Part shown: positions 44,192 through 52,660 of the stretch, piece by piece | Layout: each line of letters opens with the position of its first letter | Position numbering within the stretch: the stretch's first letter is position 1 | From: Litorimonas sp. | Lineage (GTDB): Bacteria; Pseudomonadota; Alphaproteobacteria; Caulobacterales; Maricaulaceae | DNA: 64,000 bases | Direction: 5' to 3' | Assembly (NCBI GenBank): GCA_029936425.1 | Contig: JAPYSU010000003.1 | Coordinates: 186,001-250,000 of the forward strand | Made by a program: the position numbers and the translations under genes | Notes under the pieces: model-generated | Databases searched by the model: none | Told to the model about the DNA's origin: nothing | Seen by the model: only the letters and a program-made list of their open reading frames with translations

Positions 44192-45292
44192 ATGACTAAA
44201 CCATTTAAAGTTATCGTTTGGGGGCCAGGCCATATGGGCGCTGTTGCCATATTTGAAGCCCTTCAAAGTCCGTCAATGGAACTTGTTGGTGTTCGCGCTT
44301 ATAGCGAGTCTAAGCTCGGAAAAGACGTCGGTGAATTATTGGGTGTTCCGCCAACGGGCATCATTGCTACCGATGATGTGAGGGCTTTGTTAAAACTGGA
44401 TTGTGATTGCGTCATCTATGTGGCCCATGATGAGGGTACCTACCACACGGATGATGAGATCATCCAAATTCTGGAAGCAGGTAAAAACATCGTCACGACT
44501 TTGCCTTATACCTCCATGGATAAGTTTAGAGAAGCTGGAACCGCCGCCCGTTTCGAGGCCGCCTGTCTGAAGGGCGGGGCGACGCTTTATGCCGACGGGA
44601 TAGATCCAAACTTGGTGCCAGGCCGTTTGCTTCTCGCCCTTACAAATGCCTGTGCAGATGTAACGACAATTAAGCTGGAAGAAAATTGGGATTGTTCCGA
44701 AGCTGAGCCCCATAAGCTCCAATATATCGGCTTCGGGGCGACGCCAGAGGAAGCCAATAAAATTGAAGTCTCGAAAACGCTTGCCTTGAATTTTTTAAAT
44801 GGCGTTGTTTACAGAGTAGGCGAAATGATCGGGGTAACCTATGACCGCGTTGTTGCCAGCCATGATTTTGTTCCCGCCGCTGAGGATATTCACAAACCGT
44901 TTCTGGTAAAAGCCGGAACGGTCGGGCGGATCACACATCGCGTAGAAGGTTTTGTCGACAATTTAAGTGCCGCGCCGCTTTTCGTGATCGAAGCTCATTG
45001 GTTTATTGGCGATACTATGCTGGCAGAGGGTGTCAAACCTGGGCAACATTATGTTGGCACGATTGAGGGCCGTCCATCCGTAAAAATGACACTCGATTTT
45101 TCCGTTTCAAATAAAACTGACGAAAAATTCTTTATGACGGGAGATATCAAAAGTGAGCCGATTTATATTGCGAGCGTTATGCCCATTGTGCAGGCGATCC
45201 CCAGTGTATGCGATGCAGAACCAGGATTGATGCCGTCTATCGGCCCAGCTTTGCATTGGAAACCGGGGCTTCTGGGGCCCTCAAAGAGATAG
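44192..45292 (+). CDS. NAD(P)-dependent dehydrogenase, DapB-like fold
   Basis: A 366-residue protein with an N-terminal Rossmann fold (VIVWGPGHMGAVAIF) and a dihydrodipicolinate-reductase-like organisation, as in 2,4-diaminopentanoate dehydrogenase relatives. GPGHMG replaces the more usual GxGxxG order but keeps the glycines. It follows the CoA-transferase pair and begins a run with an AttH-like gene (9 bases downstream) and an aminoglycoside-phosphotransferase-like gene. Substrate unknown; the fold assignment is firmer than the activity. Confidence 0.8.
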   Translation: MTKPFKVIVWGPGHMGAVAIFEALQSPSMELVGVRAYSESKLGKDVGELLGVPPTGIIATDDVRALLKLDCDCVIYVAHDEGTYHTDDEIIQILEAGKNIVTTLPYTSMDKFREAGTAARFEAACLKGGATLYADGIDPNLVPGRLLLALTNACADVTTIKLEENWDCSEAEPHKLQYIGFGATPEEANKIEVSKTLALNFLNGVVYRVGEMIGVTYDRVVASHDFVPAAEDIHKPFLVKAGTVGRITHRVEGFVDNLSAAPLFVIEAHWFIGDTMLAEGVKPGQHYVGTIEGRPSVKMTLDFSVSNKTDEKFFMTGDIKSEPIYIASVMPIVQAIPSVCDAEPGLMPSIGPALHWKPGLLGPSKR

Positions 45293-45301
45293 GGCGAAAA
45301 G

Positions 45302-46399
45302 ATGCTCAGTAAATATGATGAAATGCTCTGTCATCAAACGCCCACGACATTTGACCATGTGGCAGAGACAAGTGAGAACTGGCGTGAGAATATTTGGTGC
45401 TGCGCGCATGAAACGAGTGGTCAGTTTTTTCTAAGCTCTCATTTCGGCGTTTCAACAAATCGTAATGTTATGGACGCGTCCGGTCTTTTAATGGTGGAGG
45501 GCCAGCGGCAGCACAATATAAGGGCGTCTCGTAAATTCAGGCCGGTCACGGATGAGATCCGCGTAGGGCCGCTTAACTACCAAATTGTAGAAGGCATGAA
45601 GACAGTGACTTGGGCACTGGAAGAAAATGAATTTGGCCATAGCTTCGAGGTCGAGTTTGAAGCGGTCATGCCGCCGCAGGAAGAAGTTCCGCAATATACG
45701 CGCTCGCGAGGACGCGTGGTTGAAAATATGTGTCGCTATGCCCAGACTGGCCGTGCCAAGGGGTGGCTCAAAGTTGATGGCAAAATACATGATATAAAGC
45801 CCGATAGCTGGCTTTCACACCGTGATCATAGTTGGGGCGTGAGATGGCAGCACAATCTCTATCCAGACGGTGCAGGTTTTCAGCCGCCCGAGCCACTTTT
45901 AGGGTTTTTAGGAGATTGGCATATCTTCCAGTTCAAAGACTGGGCGGTGTGTTCCAGCTTGCGCGAAGACCATGAAGGCAGAGTCCTCGATTTCACAGGG
46001 AGTCTTGTTTACCGGTTAGGCAATGAACGTAAAGAAGTAAGGTTGACAGGCGAAGACCATGATTTTCGCCTTGTTGAAGGCACGCGTCTTTTAGCCGGGG
46101 CCACAATTACGGCAATCGCTGAAGATGGAAGGCGGCGGATAATCGAAATAGAACCGATCTCGCTCATCTATCTCCAAGCAGCAGGCTATTGGCCATATAA
46201 AGGCTTTCGCCTTGGAAAATGGATGGGAGAAAACTGGTCTGACGGCGAGGTACTCGATACGTCAGATCCGGCCTCCATGAAAGATGTGTCAGCGGCGCCG
46301 ACCTTTGCCGTAAAGTGCCGCTGCGGCGATGAGGAAGGTTATGGCATGATCCAATTTGGTATTTATGGGCGTCACCCAAAATACGCGCCACAAGGCTAA
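45302..46399 (+). CDS. AttH/CrtC-like protein, unknown function
   Basis: A 365-residue beta-rich protein. Notable are SWLSHRDHSWGVRWQHN (about residues 163-179), a motif of AttH/CrtC-like proteins found beside phosphotransferases in catabolic clusters, and WHIFQFKDWAVCSSLRED. It is the third such protein in the window (with 16895 and 24198). The following phosphotransferase-like gene starts 4 bases later, so the two are co-translated. A hydratase, cyclase or binding role has to be tested. Confidence 0.68.
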   Translation: MLSKYDEMLCHQTPTTFDHVAETSENWRENIWCCAHETSGQFFLSSHFGVSTNRNVMDASGLLMVEGQRQHNIRASRKFRPVTDEIRVGPLNYQIVEGMKTVTWALEENEFGHSFEVEFEAVMPPQEEVPQYTRSRGRVVENMCRYAQTGRAKGWLKVDGKIHDIKPDSWLSHRDHSWGVRWQHNLYPDGAGFQPPEPLLGFLGDWHIFQFKDWAVCSSLREDHEGRVLDFTGSLVYRLGNERKEVRLTGEDHDFRLVEGTRLLAGATITAIAEDGRRRIIEIEPISLIYLQAAGYWPYKGFRLGKWMGENWSDGEVLDTSDPASMKDVSAAPTFAVKCRCGDEEGYGMIQFGIYGRHPKYAPQG

Positions 46400-46402
46400 G
46401 GC

Positions 46403-47456
46403 GTGACTGTCGATATTAAACAAGCGCGGCGTCCGCTTCAAAGCTGGTTTTCCGCAAGGTTACCAAGCGTGCAACATCTCGAAGTTTCAGAATTGACCAC
46501 GCCGGGTGCAGGTGTGTCCAATGAGACCTATTTTATCACCATAACATACAGGTTTAACGGCAAGATCGTATCAGAAGATCTGGTAATCCGATGGCCGCCC
46601 GACGGGTTTCTGGTATTTCCAAAGGCGTCTTACGACATGACGCATCAATTTAATATTTTGAAATGTTTGGAGCTCTCACAAATACCGTCACCAGGTGTAT
46701 TCGGATTGGAAGAGGATCCAACGATTATTGGTAAACCTTTTTTTGTTATGCACAAAGTGCCGGGTTGGATTCCAAGCGACTTTCCACCTTATCATCAAGC
46801 CGGGCCCCTATTCGAGATGAGTCTGGAACAACAGGAAAGGATTTGGTGGGCCGGTCTTGAAACGGTCGTCGCAATTCATGAATTAGATTTAAAATCGAGC
46901 GGATTGTCTCTGTTGGGTGTTCCGACAGGCACAGGGTTCATTGACGCACAAATCAAGCTCTATGATGCGGTGCTTGCTCAAAATAGTGACCCCGTTCCTG
47001 ATATGCTTGTGAAGACAAGACAATGGTTGCTCAACAATCGCTTTGAGCCGCATGTTCAATCCCTTTGTTGGGGGGGATGCACGTCTTGGCAATATGATTT
47101 TCGATGGTTTAAATGTCATCGCAGCTCTGGATTGGGAAATGGCAGTCATAGGCGATCCGATTGCTGATCTGGCATGGTATCTCCATGTAGACTGGGCTTC
47201 CAGTGAAGGCCGCCCCACGGCGCCGACACCGCGCCTGTCGGGGCTTCCCGGAAAAAAAGAGACCATTGCAAAATATGAGGTCTTAACAGGGCGAAAAGTG
47301 TCAAATTTTGATTATTATGACGTGCTGGCCGCCTATAGATTGGCCGTCATCTATACGCGGATTGAACAGGATGAGACTTATCTGAATAGGTCAGGAAATT
47401 CCAAAGGCCTGTTGACCACAACTCATTTTGAAAAACTGAAGGGTTTGATACGGTAG
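46403..47456 (+). pseudogene. Aminoglycoside-phosphotransferase-family kinase, frameshifted at a G7 tract
   Basis: The gene begins at GTG 46403 and is interrupted at about 47076. The first frame, encoding the N-lobe and up to SLCWGG, runs out at 47167; the rest, GDARLGNMIFDG and ALDWEMAVIGDPIADLAW, continues in the +2 frame to 47456. Joined, they give WGDARLGN and DWE, the catalytic-loop and metal motifs of the APH/ABC1 kinase family. Seven G at 47070-47076 must be six to restore the frame. It could be a sequencing error, a recent mutation or slippage-mediated phase variation. Family members in catabolic clusters probably phosphorylate small alcohols, not antibiotics. Confidence 0.85.
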
Positions 47457-47784
47457 AGAAACCGATTCCATTTCAATGGAATTCTGTGATTGGGCGTAAT
47501 GTCTTAGGATGACGTTTCTATTCTAAACACTGTCCAAGTTAGCCGGATTGGCGAACAAATGATGGTAAGACAGTTCTTTTGTGGAGCTAGAATATCAGAG
47601 TGTGTTCGCTAAGCCTTAGCTTCTGACTTTCCAAAATAATGCGCTTTCTGTCATAGGCATTTAACTTTTTAAATTGCGAAATATCGCAAGCTTGCCTACT
47701 TTATGAAAGCACGCCTGCCAAATCAGCGTGTGGAGTTCACCAGCTCCCTGTGAAGTGAGACGGCCCATCTGGGCGCGTCCTGTA
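47457..47784. other. Intergenic junction between catabolic island and mobile backbone
   Basis: No convincing gene in this stretch. It starts with ATTCCATT-TC-AATGGAAT (47465-47482), an 18-base inverted repeat without a T-run, and then AT-rich sequence with scattered stops. Gene style changes here from catabolic to mobile-element genes, so the join between two DNA origins lies in or near it. No direct repeat, tRNA or integrase marks a defined attachment site. Confidence 0.45.
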
Positions 47785-47904
47785 ATTGCGTGTCTCCGGT
47801 TTCGGCCGGAGGGCGTAGGAATGTCCAAGGCTTGCCCAAACACTACGCACGGGTAGGCTCGCTTCCCCGTTCTGGTGACTTCCGGCTTTTACGGAGGCAA
47901 AGTC
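47785..47904 (+). promoter_or_regulatory. Structured RNA leader upstream of small genes
   Basis: Several helices can form: CTCCGG/CCGGAG (47795-47812), GCGTAG/CTACGC around 47813-47848, and CTTCCG/CGGAGG just before the first small gene, which would hide its GGAGG ribosome site. This suggests a leader that controls translation. The usual riboswitch signatures I know (for example yybP-ykoY) were not found. Confidence 0.35.
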
Positions 47905-48072
47905 ATGACAGAGCGCAAAGTTGGAAAACTCACAGAAATAGATCTGGAGATGCAGCAACGCGAGAAATTACTTGAGAGCTTTAGTCTGCTTCAAACCTAT
48001 GATGACCGCGAAATGATTATTGCCCAATGTGAAAAACTGGTATCCAAACAGACAAGACAGAATGATGAATAG
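47905..48072 (+). CDS. Small hypothetical protein
   Basis: A 55-residue, charged, probably helical protein. ATG at 47905 follows an ACGGAGG ribosome site by 8 bases, so a real gene is likely although the product is not recognised. The ribosome site can pair with CTTCCG upstream. The next small gene follows 9 bases after its stop, so the two form an operon. Confidence 0.55.
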   Translation: MTERKVGKLTEIDLEMQQREKLLESFSLLQTYDDREMIIAQCEKLVSKQTRQNDE

Positions 48073-48081
48073 GTGGATGCT

Positions 48082-48258
48082 ATGGATGGGTATACAAAGG
48101 CGGCCATAAAAGAAGCCTTAGCCAAGCGGTCACCTCGGCAGGTACGCTTTGATGATTTTATGGAACGCTTAGTTAAAGGGCCAGGAGTCTACGGACTGGC
48201 TGTGGTGTTTTATGGCTTTTTCGGATGGGTGATATGGCAATCGCTATTGGGGACATGA
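48082..48258 (+). CDS. Small membrane protein, hypothetical
   Basis: A 58-residue protein with a basic N-terminal half (ALAKRSPRQVRFDDFMERL) and one C-terminal membrane helix (VYGLAVVFYGFFGWVIW). ATG at 48082 has AGGTGGA upstream; a GTG lies 9 bases earlier. It is co-transcribed with the small gene before it. Not recognised. Confidence 0.55.
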   Translation: MDGYTKAAIKEALAKRSPRQVRFDDFMERLVKGPGVYGLAVVFYGFFGWVIWQSLLGT

Positions 48259-48653
48259 ATGTGGGCGTCTCCCTGCGCTAACGCTTCGGGCCAGGCTATC
48301 GTGAACCAAGCCCGCTTTGCGGTCTTGGCCATCCGGCGTCTATCCCTGACGCTGCCGCTAACCGCGGCCTTTATTTCAGGCGTCCGGCTATCGCGCGGAC
48401 TATTCCGCATCCCGACACAGGCTTTCCTCCATCGCTTTTGAAACAAAAGCAATGAACGCCGATCACGGGCCGCTCATCCCGACCTTTAGCCGGGGCTGAG
48501 ACGGCCCGCGCTCTAAGCCGCGTCGGGCTGCGGGCCTGCGCAACCTTTGACCTTCGTCCAAGGGCCGCTTGGCGCCTGTCTCCGCTCGCGCGTCCCGGTC
48601 GCTTCGCTTTAGGGGTCGCTCGCTTATGTGTTTCAATCGTTATGAAGTCAGTG
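48259..48653. other. GC-rich non-coding spacer
   Basis: About 395 bases with no supportable gene. The base composition shifts to GC-rich, with many short complementary stretches around 48420-48600. An open frame on the minus strand (48371-48679) has an Arg/Ala-rich composition typical of a chance frame. Confidence 0.4.
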
Positions 48654-48932
48654 TCATCCTGTTCTGAAATGTCCGGCAATCATTAATATTCCAATGAGAA
48701 CAAATCCGGCTCCGGCGATCAGTTTCAGCGGCATGGCAGCCAGATATTTTTCAGCGCTGGCTCCAAGGATGACGGCCAAAGCTGTTGAAACAACCAATGC
48801 GCTAGCCGCCGCTATAAAGACTAGCGCTTTGTTGGATGTTCCATCCGTGGAAAACAGCACTGTTGCTAATTGCGTTTTGTCTCCCAGTTCCGCCAGAAAC
48901 ACAGTTAAAAATATAGTGAAATATACATTCAT
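48654..48932 (-). CDS. UPF0016/GDT1-family membrane protein, half-size
   Basis: A 92-residue membrane protein with the family signature ELGDKTQ near residue 12 and three membrane segments. Most bacterial UPF0016 proteins have two such repeats in about 190 residues; this has one, so it would have to pair with itself or another half. The family exports Mn2+ or moves other cations. Start ATG at 48932 is chosen over upstream codons because of the AAAGAGAG ribosome site and because ATG begins at the first helix. It is a stand-alone gene in the mobile region. Confidence 0.85.
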   Translation of the reverse strand: MNVYFTIFLTVFLAELGDKTQLATVLFSTDGTSNKALVFIAAASALVVSTALAVILGASAEKYLAAMPLKLIAGAGFVLIGILMIAGHFRTG

Positions 48933-48962
48933 TATTTTTCTCTCTTTTAAATTTAGCTTCAA

Positions 48963-49314
48963 GTTTTATGTCGATGTATATCGCGGAGTCTAAACGCTAA
49001 AAACGACTTTGTGAGACAATTCTTGAGGACGGCCCTGGCGGGCCGGCTTTTTTATTTTGTTCCTCCTCGGGGGACGGCGGGAAGCGGTCGGCCAATCTGG
49101 CGACGGGCCGTCCCACCGCAAGGCCTTTGGCCAATGTCGTCTAGTTCTTTTTACATCGTCATACCAAAAACCTTGCGGCGCGCCTCAGCGCCCGTCGCTG
49201 GACTGGCCTCTTGCCGCTTCCCACCGCCCCCCTGCGGGGGAACGTGCCGCGTCCCATTATCTCATTTGGGGCGCTTCGCGCCGCATCCTGCGGACGGCAT
49301 TGGAGACCAGACCG
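48963..49314. other. Spacer between UPF0016 gene and ArdA gene
   Basis: About 350 bases without a convincing gene. It contains a terminator-like hairpin at 49030-49053 and a GC-rich stretch of complementary segments up to the ArdA start. The ArdA frame stays open through part of it, but the peptide is low quality and was not included. Confidence 0.4.
49030..49053 (+). terminator. Rho-independent terminator-like hairpin
   Basis: CGGCCC-TGGC-GGGCCG followed by GCTTTTTT, a strong GC stem with a T-run on the plus strand. No close plus-strand gene lies upstream, so it may protect the ArdA region from read-through. Confidence 0.5.
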
Positions 49315-49914
49315 ATGACTTTTTACCAAGCCGAGAGCCAAGCCCCATTTGACCACGAGCCGCCGCGCTTGCCCCCACCAGACCCTGACCAGACAGAAGC
49401 CCCACAGCCAGACCCCATCCGCATCTATGTGGCTTGCCTTGCCGCTTATAATAACGGCCATCTGCACGGCGAATGGATAAATGTCACCAACGAGGCGAGC
49501 ATTTGGGAAGCCGTGCAAGCCATGTTGTTTGCATCCCCGATAGACGAGGCCGAAGAATGGGCTATTCACGATTATGAAGGATTTGAAGGCGTTGAGGTTG
49601 GCGAGTATTTCAGCTTTGCCAATGTTGTAGAGCTCGCTGACTATATCCGAGAGCGCGGCGCATTAGGGGCGCAAGTCCTGAATTATTACGGCGGCAATAT
49701 TGAAGACGCGAAAGCCCGCTTTGATGAATATGCGGGAGAATATGACAGCCTAGCCGATTACGCCGAGGAACTCACCGAGCAGACAGGCGAGACAATCCCA
49801 GAACGCCTTGCGCCCTATATCGACTATAAAGCAATGGCGCATGACTATGAGCAGTCAGGCGACTTTCTGACCTTCGAGGTCAGCGGTTCCGTTCACATCT
49901 TTTGGGCGCATTGA
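49315..49914 (+). CDS. ArdA-family antirestriction protein
   Basis: A 199-residue, strongly acidic protein. After a proline-rich N-terminal stretch (about 34 residues), IRIYVACLAAYNNG, HGEWI and WAIHDYEGFEG are the hallmark segments of ArdA, a DNA mimic that blocks type I restriction-modification enzymes after a mobile element enters a new cell. The frame extends to 49057, but ATG at 49315 marks the family N-terminus. It heads a run with two unknown genes (1-base gap and 4-base overlap). Confidence 0.9.
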   Translation: MTFYQAESQAPFDHEPPRLPPPDPDQTEAPQPDPIRIYVACLAAYNNGHLHGEWINVTNEASIWEAVQAMLFASPIDEAEEWAIHDYEGFEGVEVGEYFSFANVVELADYIRERGALGAQVLNYYGGNIEDAKARFDEYAGEYDSLADYAEELTEQTGETIPERLAPYIDYKAMAHDYEQSGDFLTFEVSGSVHIFWAH

Positions 49915-49915
49915 C

Positions 49916-50110
49916 ATGGCCCGTTATCAAGTCAAACCGAGAGAAGATGGACATGGCCCTTACCGTTGGAGCCATGTCGTCAAACGTCATAGCGGACTTC
50001 GCCAAGGCAAAATCTACGCTCAAATGGGCGACGACTTAGACGCCCAAGACTCCAGCAAGTTACGCGAACTTTGTGACAGCGCAGGGTTTGAGATGCGGAG
50101 GGTCGCATGA
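49916..50110 (+). CDS. Small hypothetical protein
   Basis: A 64-residue basic protein, not recognised. ATG is one base after the ArdA stop and its own stop overlaps the next gene by 4 bases, so it is translated as part of the antirestriction operon. Small genes in this position are usual in alphaproteobacterial mobile elements. Confidence 0.6.
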   Translation: MARYQVKPREDGHGPYRWSHVVKRHSGLRQGKIYAQMGDDLDAQDSSKLRELCDSAGFEMRRVA

Positions 50111-50583
50111 CCTTCGCGCAAAAATTCGACAGCTATGTTTGCATTGGCGACACCATCACTTGCACCGTTGACGGTTACACCGTCACGGCGCGAATTGCCC
50201 ATGACGAGACGCCGGACGCACCCGACGAGCGGCAAGATGGATTCTGGCCGAGCCTTTATCCAAATGACGCAGGGTTTATCGGCGCAGGGAATGGATGGCG
50301 AGATCGCTTTGATGCGGCCCAAGCCAGAGCCGAAAAAGTTTTGGCCGCTTGGAAAAATGACGAGTGGTTTTATTGCGGCATCATACTGACTGTTGCGATT
50401 GATAGCCTAGTCCTCACCGACCACGCGGCAAGCCTATGGGGCATCGAAGCGAACTATCCCGATAGCCATAACGCCTATCTTTCAGAAGCCGCAAACGAGT
50501 TACTACCCGTAGCGTTAGCCGAGGCCAAAGCAGAACGGGCGCGGCAATGCACTATCCTTTGCCAAACGGACAACGCGGCGTGA
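50107..50583 (+). CDS. Hypothetical protein
   Basis: A 158-residue acidic soluble protein with no motif I recognise. It starts with ATG overlapping the previous stop (ATGA) and stops at 50583. It is third in the operon with ArdA. Tryptophans and an acidic pI would fit another DNA-mimic or accessory antirestriction factor, but that is a guess from context. Confidence 0.65.
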   Translation: MTFAQKFDSYVCIGDTITCTVDGYTVTARIAHDETPDAPDERQDGFWPSLYPNDAGFIGAGNGWRDRFDAAQARAEKVLAAWKNDEWFYCGIILTVAIDSLVLTDHAASLWGIEANYPDSHNAYLSEAANELLPVALAEAKAERARQCTILCQTDNAA

Positions 50584-50774
50584 CTCGCCAGTTTGAAGAG
50601 ACGGAAGTCGGAGCGCAGAGCCTGATTGACGGGGTGCGCCCCGTCACGCTTGGCGAGAAACTGACCGCCCGAACCGCGCACCCCATGACTCCGAAACGCA
50701 ACCCCATGCAGGGCAGAAGCCTTGCGACCACGGTTTATTCGACGAGGTCGGCCGTGCGCAAATCGACTTGTTAG
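50547..50774 (+). CDS. Small doubtful ORF, possibly frameshifted
   Basis: A 75-codon frame overlapping the previous gene by 37 bases. In a second frame, the stretch 50727-50797 encodes CDHGLFDEVGRAQIDLL, which looks more protein-like than the end of the first frame. A small gene upstream of parB broken by one frameshift would explain both. Low confidence. Confidence 0.3.
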   Translation: MHYPLPNGQRGVTRQFEETEVGAQSLIDGVRPVTLGEKLTARTAHPMTPKRNPMQGRSLATTVYSTRSAVRKSTC

Positions 50775-50815
50775 ACCTCATTTTACACCAAACTTAACCA
50801 ATACAGGAGGCTCAC

Positions 50816-52567
50816 ATGAGCAAACCATTCGACTTAAAATTCATCCCATTCAGTGCTTTGCATATCTCTGAACTCAATATGCGCCATAGCGAAACAGCCC
50901 CCGAGATTGACGATATTCTGCCGAGCGTGAAAGAGCGCGGCATCCGTCAGCCTTTAATAGTGCGCCGTGAAGGCGGCACAGCCAAGAAACCTAAATATGG
51001 TATTGTTGCAGGACGCCGCCGCTATTTTTGTCTTACCGCGATAGCCGAGGACGGCACCGAAATAGCCGATGTGCCGTGTTGCGTGATGGACGCGAAAGAT
51101 GATGCACTCGCCATCGAGACAAGCATCATTGAAAACGTGGCCCGTCTCGCGCCCACTGAAATGGAGCAATATGAGGCGTTTTCAGCCTTAGCGGAGAAAG
51201 GGCAAAGCGTAGACGACATCGCCGCCGTGTTTGGCATCACGGCCAATTCTGTGAAGCGGCGTCTGGCATTGGGGGCACTCATTCCAGAGGTCAAAGAGGC
51301 TTACACCAATCAGCAAATTGATGCGGCTTCTATTCGGGTTCTGACGATGGCCACGGAAGAACAGCAAGCCACATGGTTAGAGTTGTTCAATTCAGATGAT
51401 TACTGCCCGACAGGTCAGCAATTGAAAGCATGGCTGACAGGCGGCGGGGTTATTACCACCGAAGTCGCCTTATTTAATGTGGCCGAATACACAGGCACAA
51501 TCCTGACGGATTTATTCGGTGAACATGGGCAATTTGCCGATGTTGAGCATTTTTGGGAAGCCCAAAATGCCGCTATATCCAAGGAGGTTGAAACCTATAA
51601 AGCCGATGGGTGGAAAGAGGTAATCTTAGGAGAGCGGGGTCGCCACTTTCCCACCTATTGCCACGTTCACCACCCCAAAGAGCAAGGCGGACGGGTCTAT
51701 ATCGAGACGCGCGACAACGGCGAAGTGCTATTCCATGAAGGCTATATCACGGACAAAGAGGCGCAGACCATACGCCGTGCCTTATCAAATGGGCAGAGCG
51801 AGGGCGCGAAGGCGTCCAAGACAAGCAAGCCTGAAATGTCTGGCCCGATGGCCGACTATATGAATTTGCACCGACACAGCATTGCGAGAGCCGAGTTGAT
51901 TAAGCGGCCCGATTTAGCTTTGCGTCTGTCTGTTGCGCATATGATATGCGGCGCGCGAAACTGGAAGATTGACGGTAAAAGCCCCCAAAGTCGCAAGCCA
52001 GAAACCCAAGCCAGTGTAGAAAGCAGTAAGGCCGAAGCCTTACTAGCTGAGGAACGCCAAGCGGTCTGCGACCTGCTAGGGCTTACGGGTGAACACCCCG
52101 CAATCTATCACCGCCACTATAGCCCGCATAATCTCTGCGAGATATTTGCGCGGCTTTTGACCTTAGATGACGCAGAGGTTTTGCGCGTCCAAGCCTTCTG
52201 TCTCTGCGAAACATTGGCCGTGGATAGTGCCGAGATTGAAGCCATTGGCATTCTGACTGCGCCAGACTTTGGAGACTATTGGGCGCCAGATGATGCGTTC
52301 TTTGACATTTTGCGGGACAAGCCCACCATCAATGCCATGGTCAAAGACATTGCAGGTAAATCTTGCGCCGATGGGGCGGTGACGGACACCGCGAAACTGC
52401 AAAAGCAGATTATCAAGAACCGTATTGCGGGGCACGGCGTCGAAACCGCAAGCCCTGACTGGCTTCCAAGATGGGCGGCTTTCCCCGCCAAGCCTTACAA
52501 GGCGGTCAAAGGTTGCGCCCCTGCGGAGGCTTCGCGCGGACTTCAAAAGCTGTTCAGCTCCGCTTGA
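50816..52567 (+). CDS. ParB/RepB-like nuclease-domain protein
   Basis: A 583-residue protein. The N-terminal third is a ParB-type CTPase/nuclease domain (ERGIRQPLIVR, VAGRRRYF, ENVARLAPTEMEQYEAF) followed by a KorB-like helix-turn-helix (SVDDIAAVFGITANSVKRRLALG at about 131-153). The remaining 350 residues are a long C-terminal extension typical of the version on alphaproteobacterial mobile elements. No ParA is adjacent, so it may act in regulation or transfer rather than partition. It has an AGGAGG ribosome site and a strong terminator after it. Confidence 0.9.
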   Translation: MSKPFDLKFIPFSALHISELNMRHSETAPEIDDILPSVKERGIRQPLIVRREGGTAKKPKYGIVAGRRRYFCLTAIAEDGTEIADVPCCVMDAKDDALAIETSIIENVARLAPTEMEQYEAFSALAEKGQSVDDIAAVFGITANSVKRRLALGALIPEVKEAYTNQQIDAASIRVLTMATEEQQATWLELFNSDDYCPTGQQLKAWLTGGGVITTEVALFNVAEYTGTILTDLFGEHGQFADVEHFWEAQNAAISKEVETYKADGWKEVILGERGRHFPTYCHVHHPKEQGGRVYIETRDNGEVLFHEGYITDKEAQTIRRALSNGQSEGAKASKTSKPEMSGPMADYMNLHRHSIARAELIKRPDLALRLSVAHMICGARNWKIDGKSPQSRKPETQASVESSKAEALLAEERQAVCDLLGLTGEHPAIYHRHYSPHNLCEIFARLLTLDDAEVLRVQAFCLCETLAVDSAEIEAIGILTAPDFGDYWAPDDAFFDILRDKPTINAMVKDIAGKSCADGAVTDTAKLQKQIIKNRIAGHGVETASPDWLPRWAAFPAKPYKAVKGCAPAEASRGLQKLFSSA

Positions 52568-52590
52568 GGGGACATCCAAGATTAGACAGA

Positions 52591-52617
52591 AAAGCCCCCG
52601 CCAATGGCGGGGGCTTT
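52591..52617 (+). terminator. Rho-independent terminator after parB-like gene
   Basis: AAAGCCCCCGCC-AAT-GGCGGGGGCTTT is a very stable hairpin, starting 24 bases after the parB-like stop and flanked by A and T runs, so it may work in both directions. Confidence 0.85.
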
Positions 52618-52660
52618 GCTTTGTCAGCGGCTACCAAAAGTAAATTGTGCTCCCGAAATA

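Noticed and set aside
47043..47456. Independent gene encoding the C-terminal half of a kinase
   Set aside because: Its beginning lies inside the catalytic loop and it rejoins the upstream frame if one G is removed from the G7 tract.
46403..47456. Antibiotic-resistance kinase
   Set aside because: The APH fold is broad; in this context, next to AttH-like and dehydrogenase genes, a metabolic kinase is more likely, and the gene is frameshifted.
47785..47904. yybP-ykoY (manganese) riboswitch upstream of small genes near the UPF0016 gene
   Set aside because: The conserved 5' and 3' sequence blocks of that riboswitch are not present, and the leader is on the opposite strand from the UPF0016 gene.
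48371..48679. Minus-strand open frame of 102 codons
   Set aside because: Arg/Ala-rich chance composition in a GC-rich spacer, no ribosome site, overlaps the end of the UPF0016 gene.
49057..49314. Extended N-terminus of the ArdA frame
   Set aside because: The extra 86 residues are low-complexity and lie in spacer DNA with a terminator-like hairpin; ArdA proteins start near 49315.
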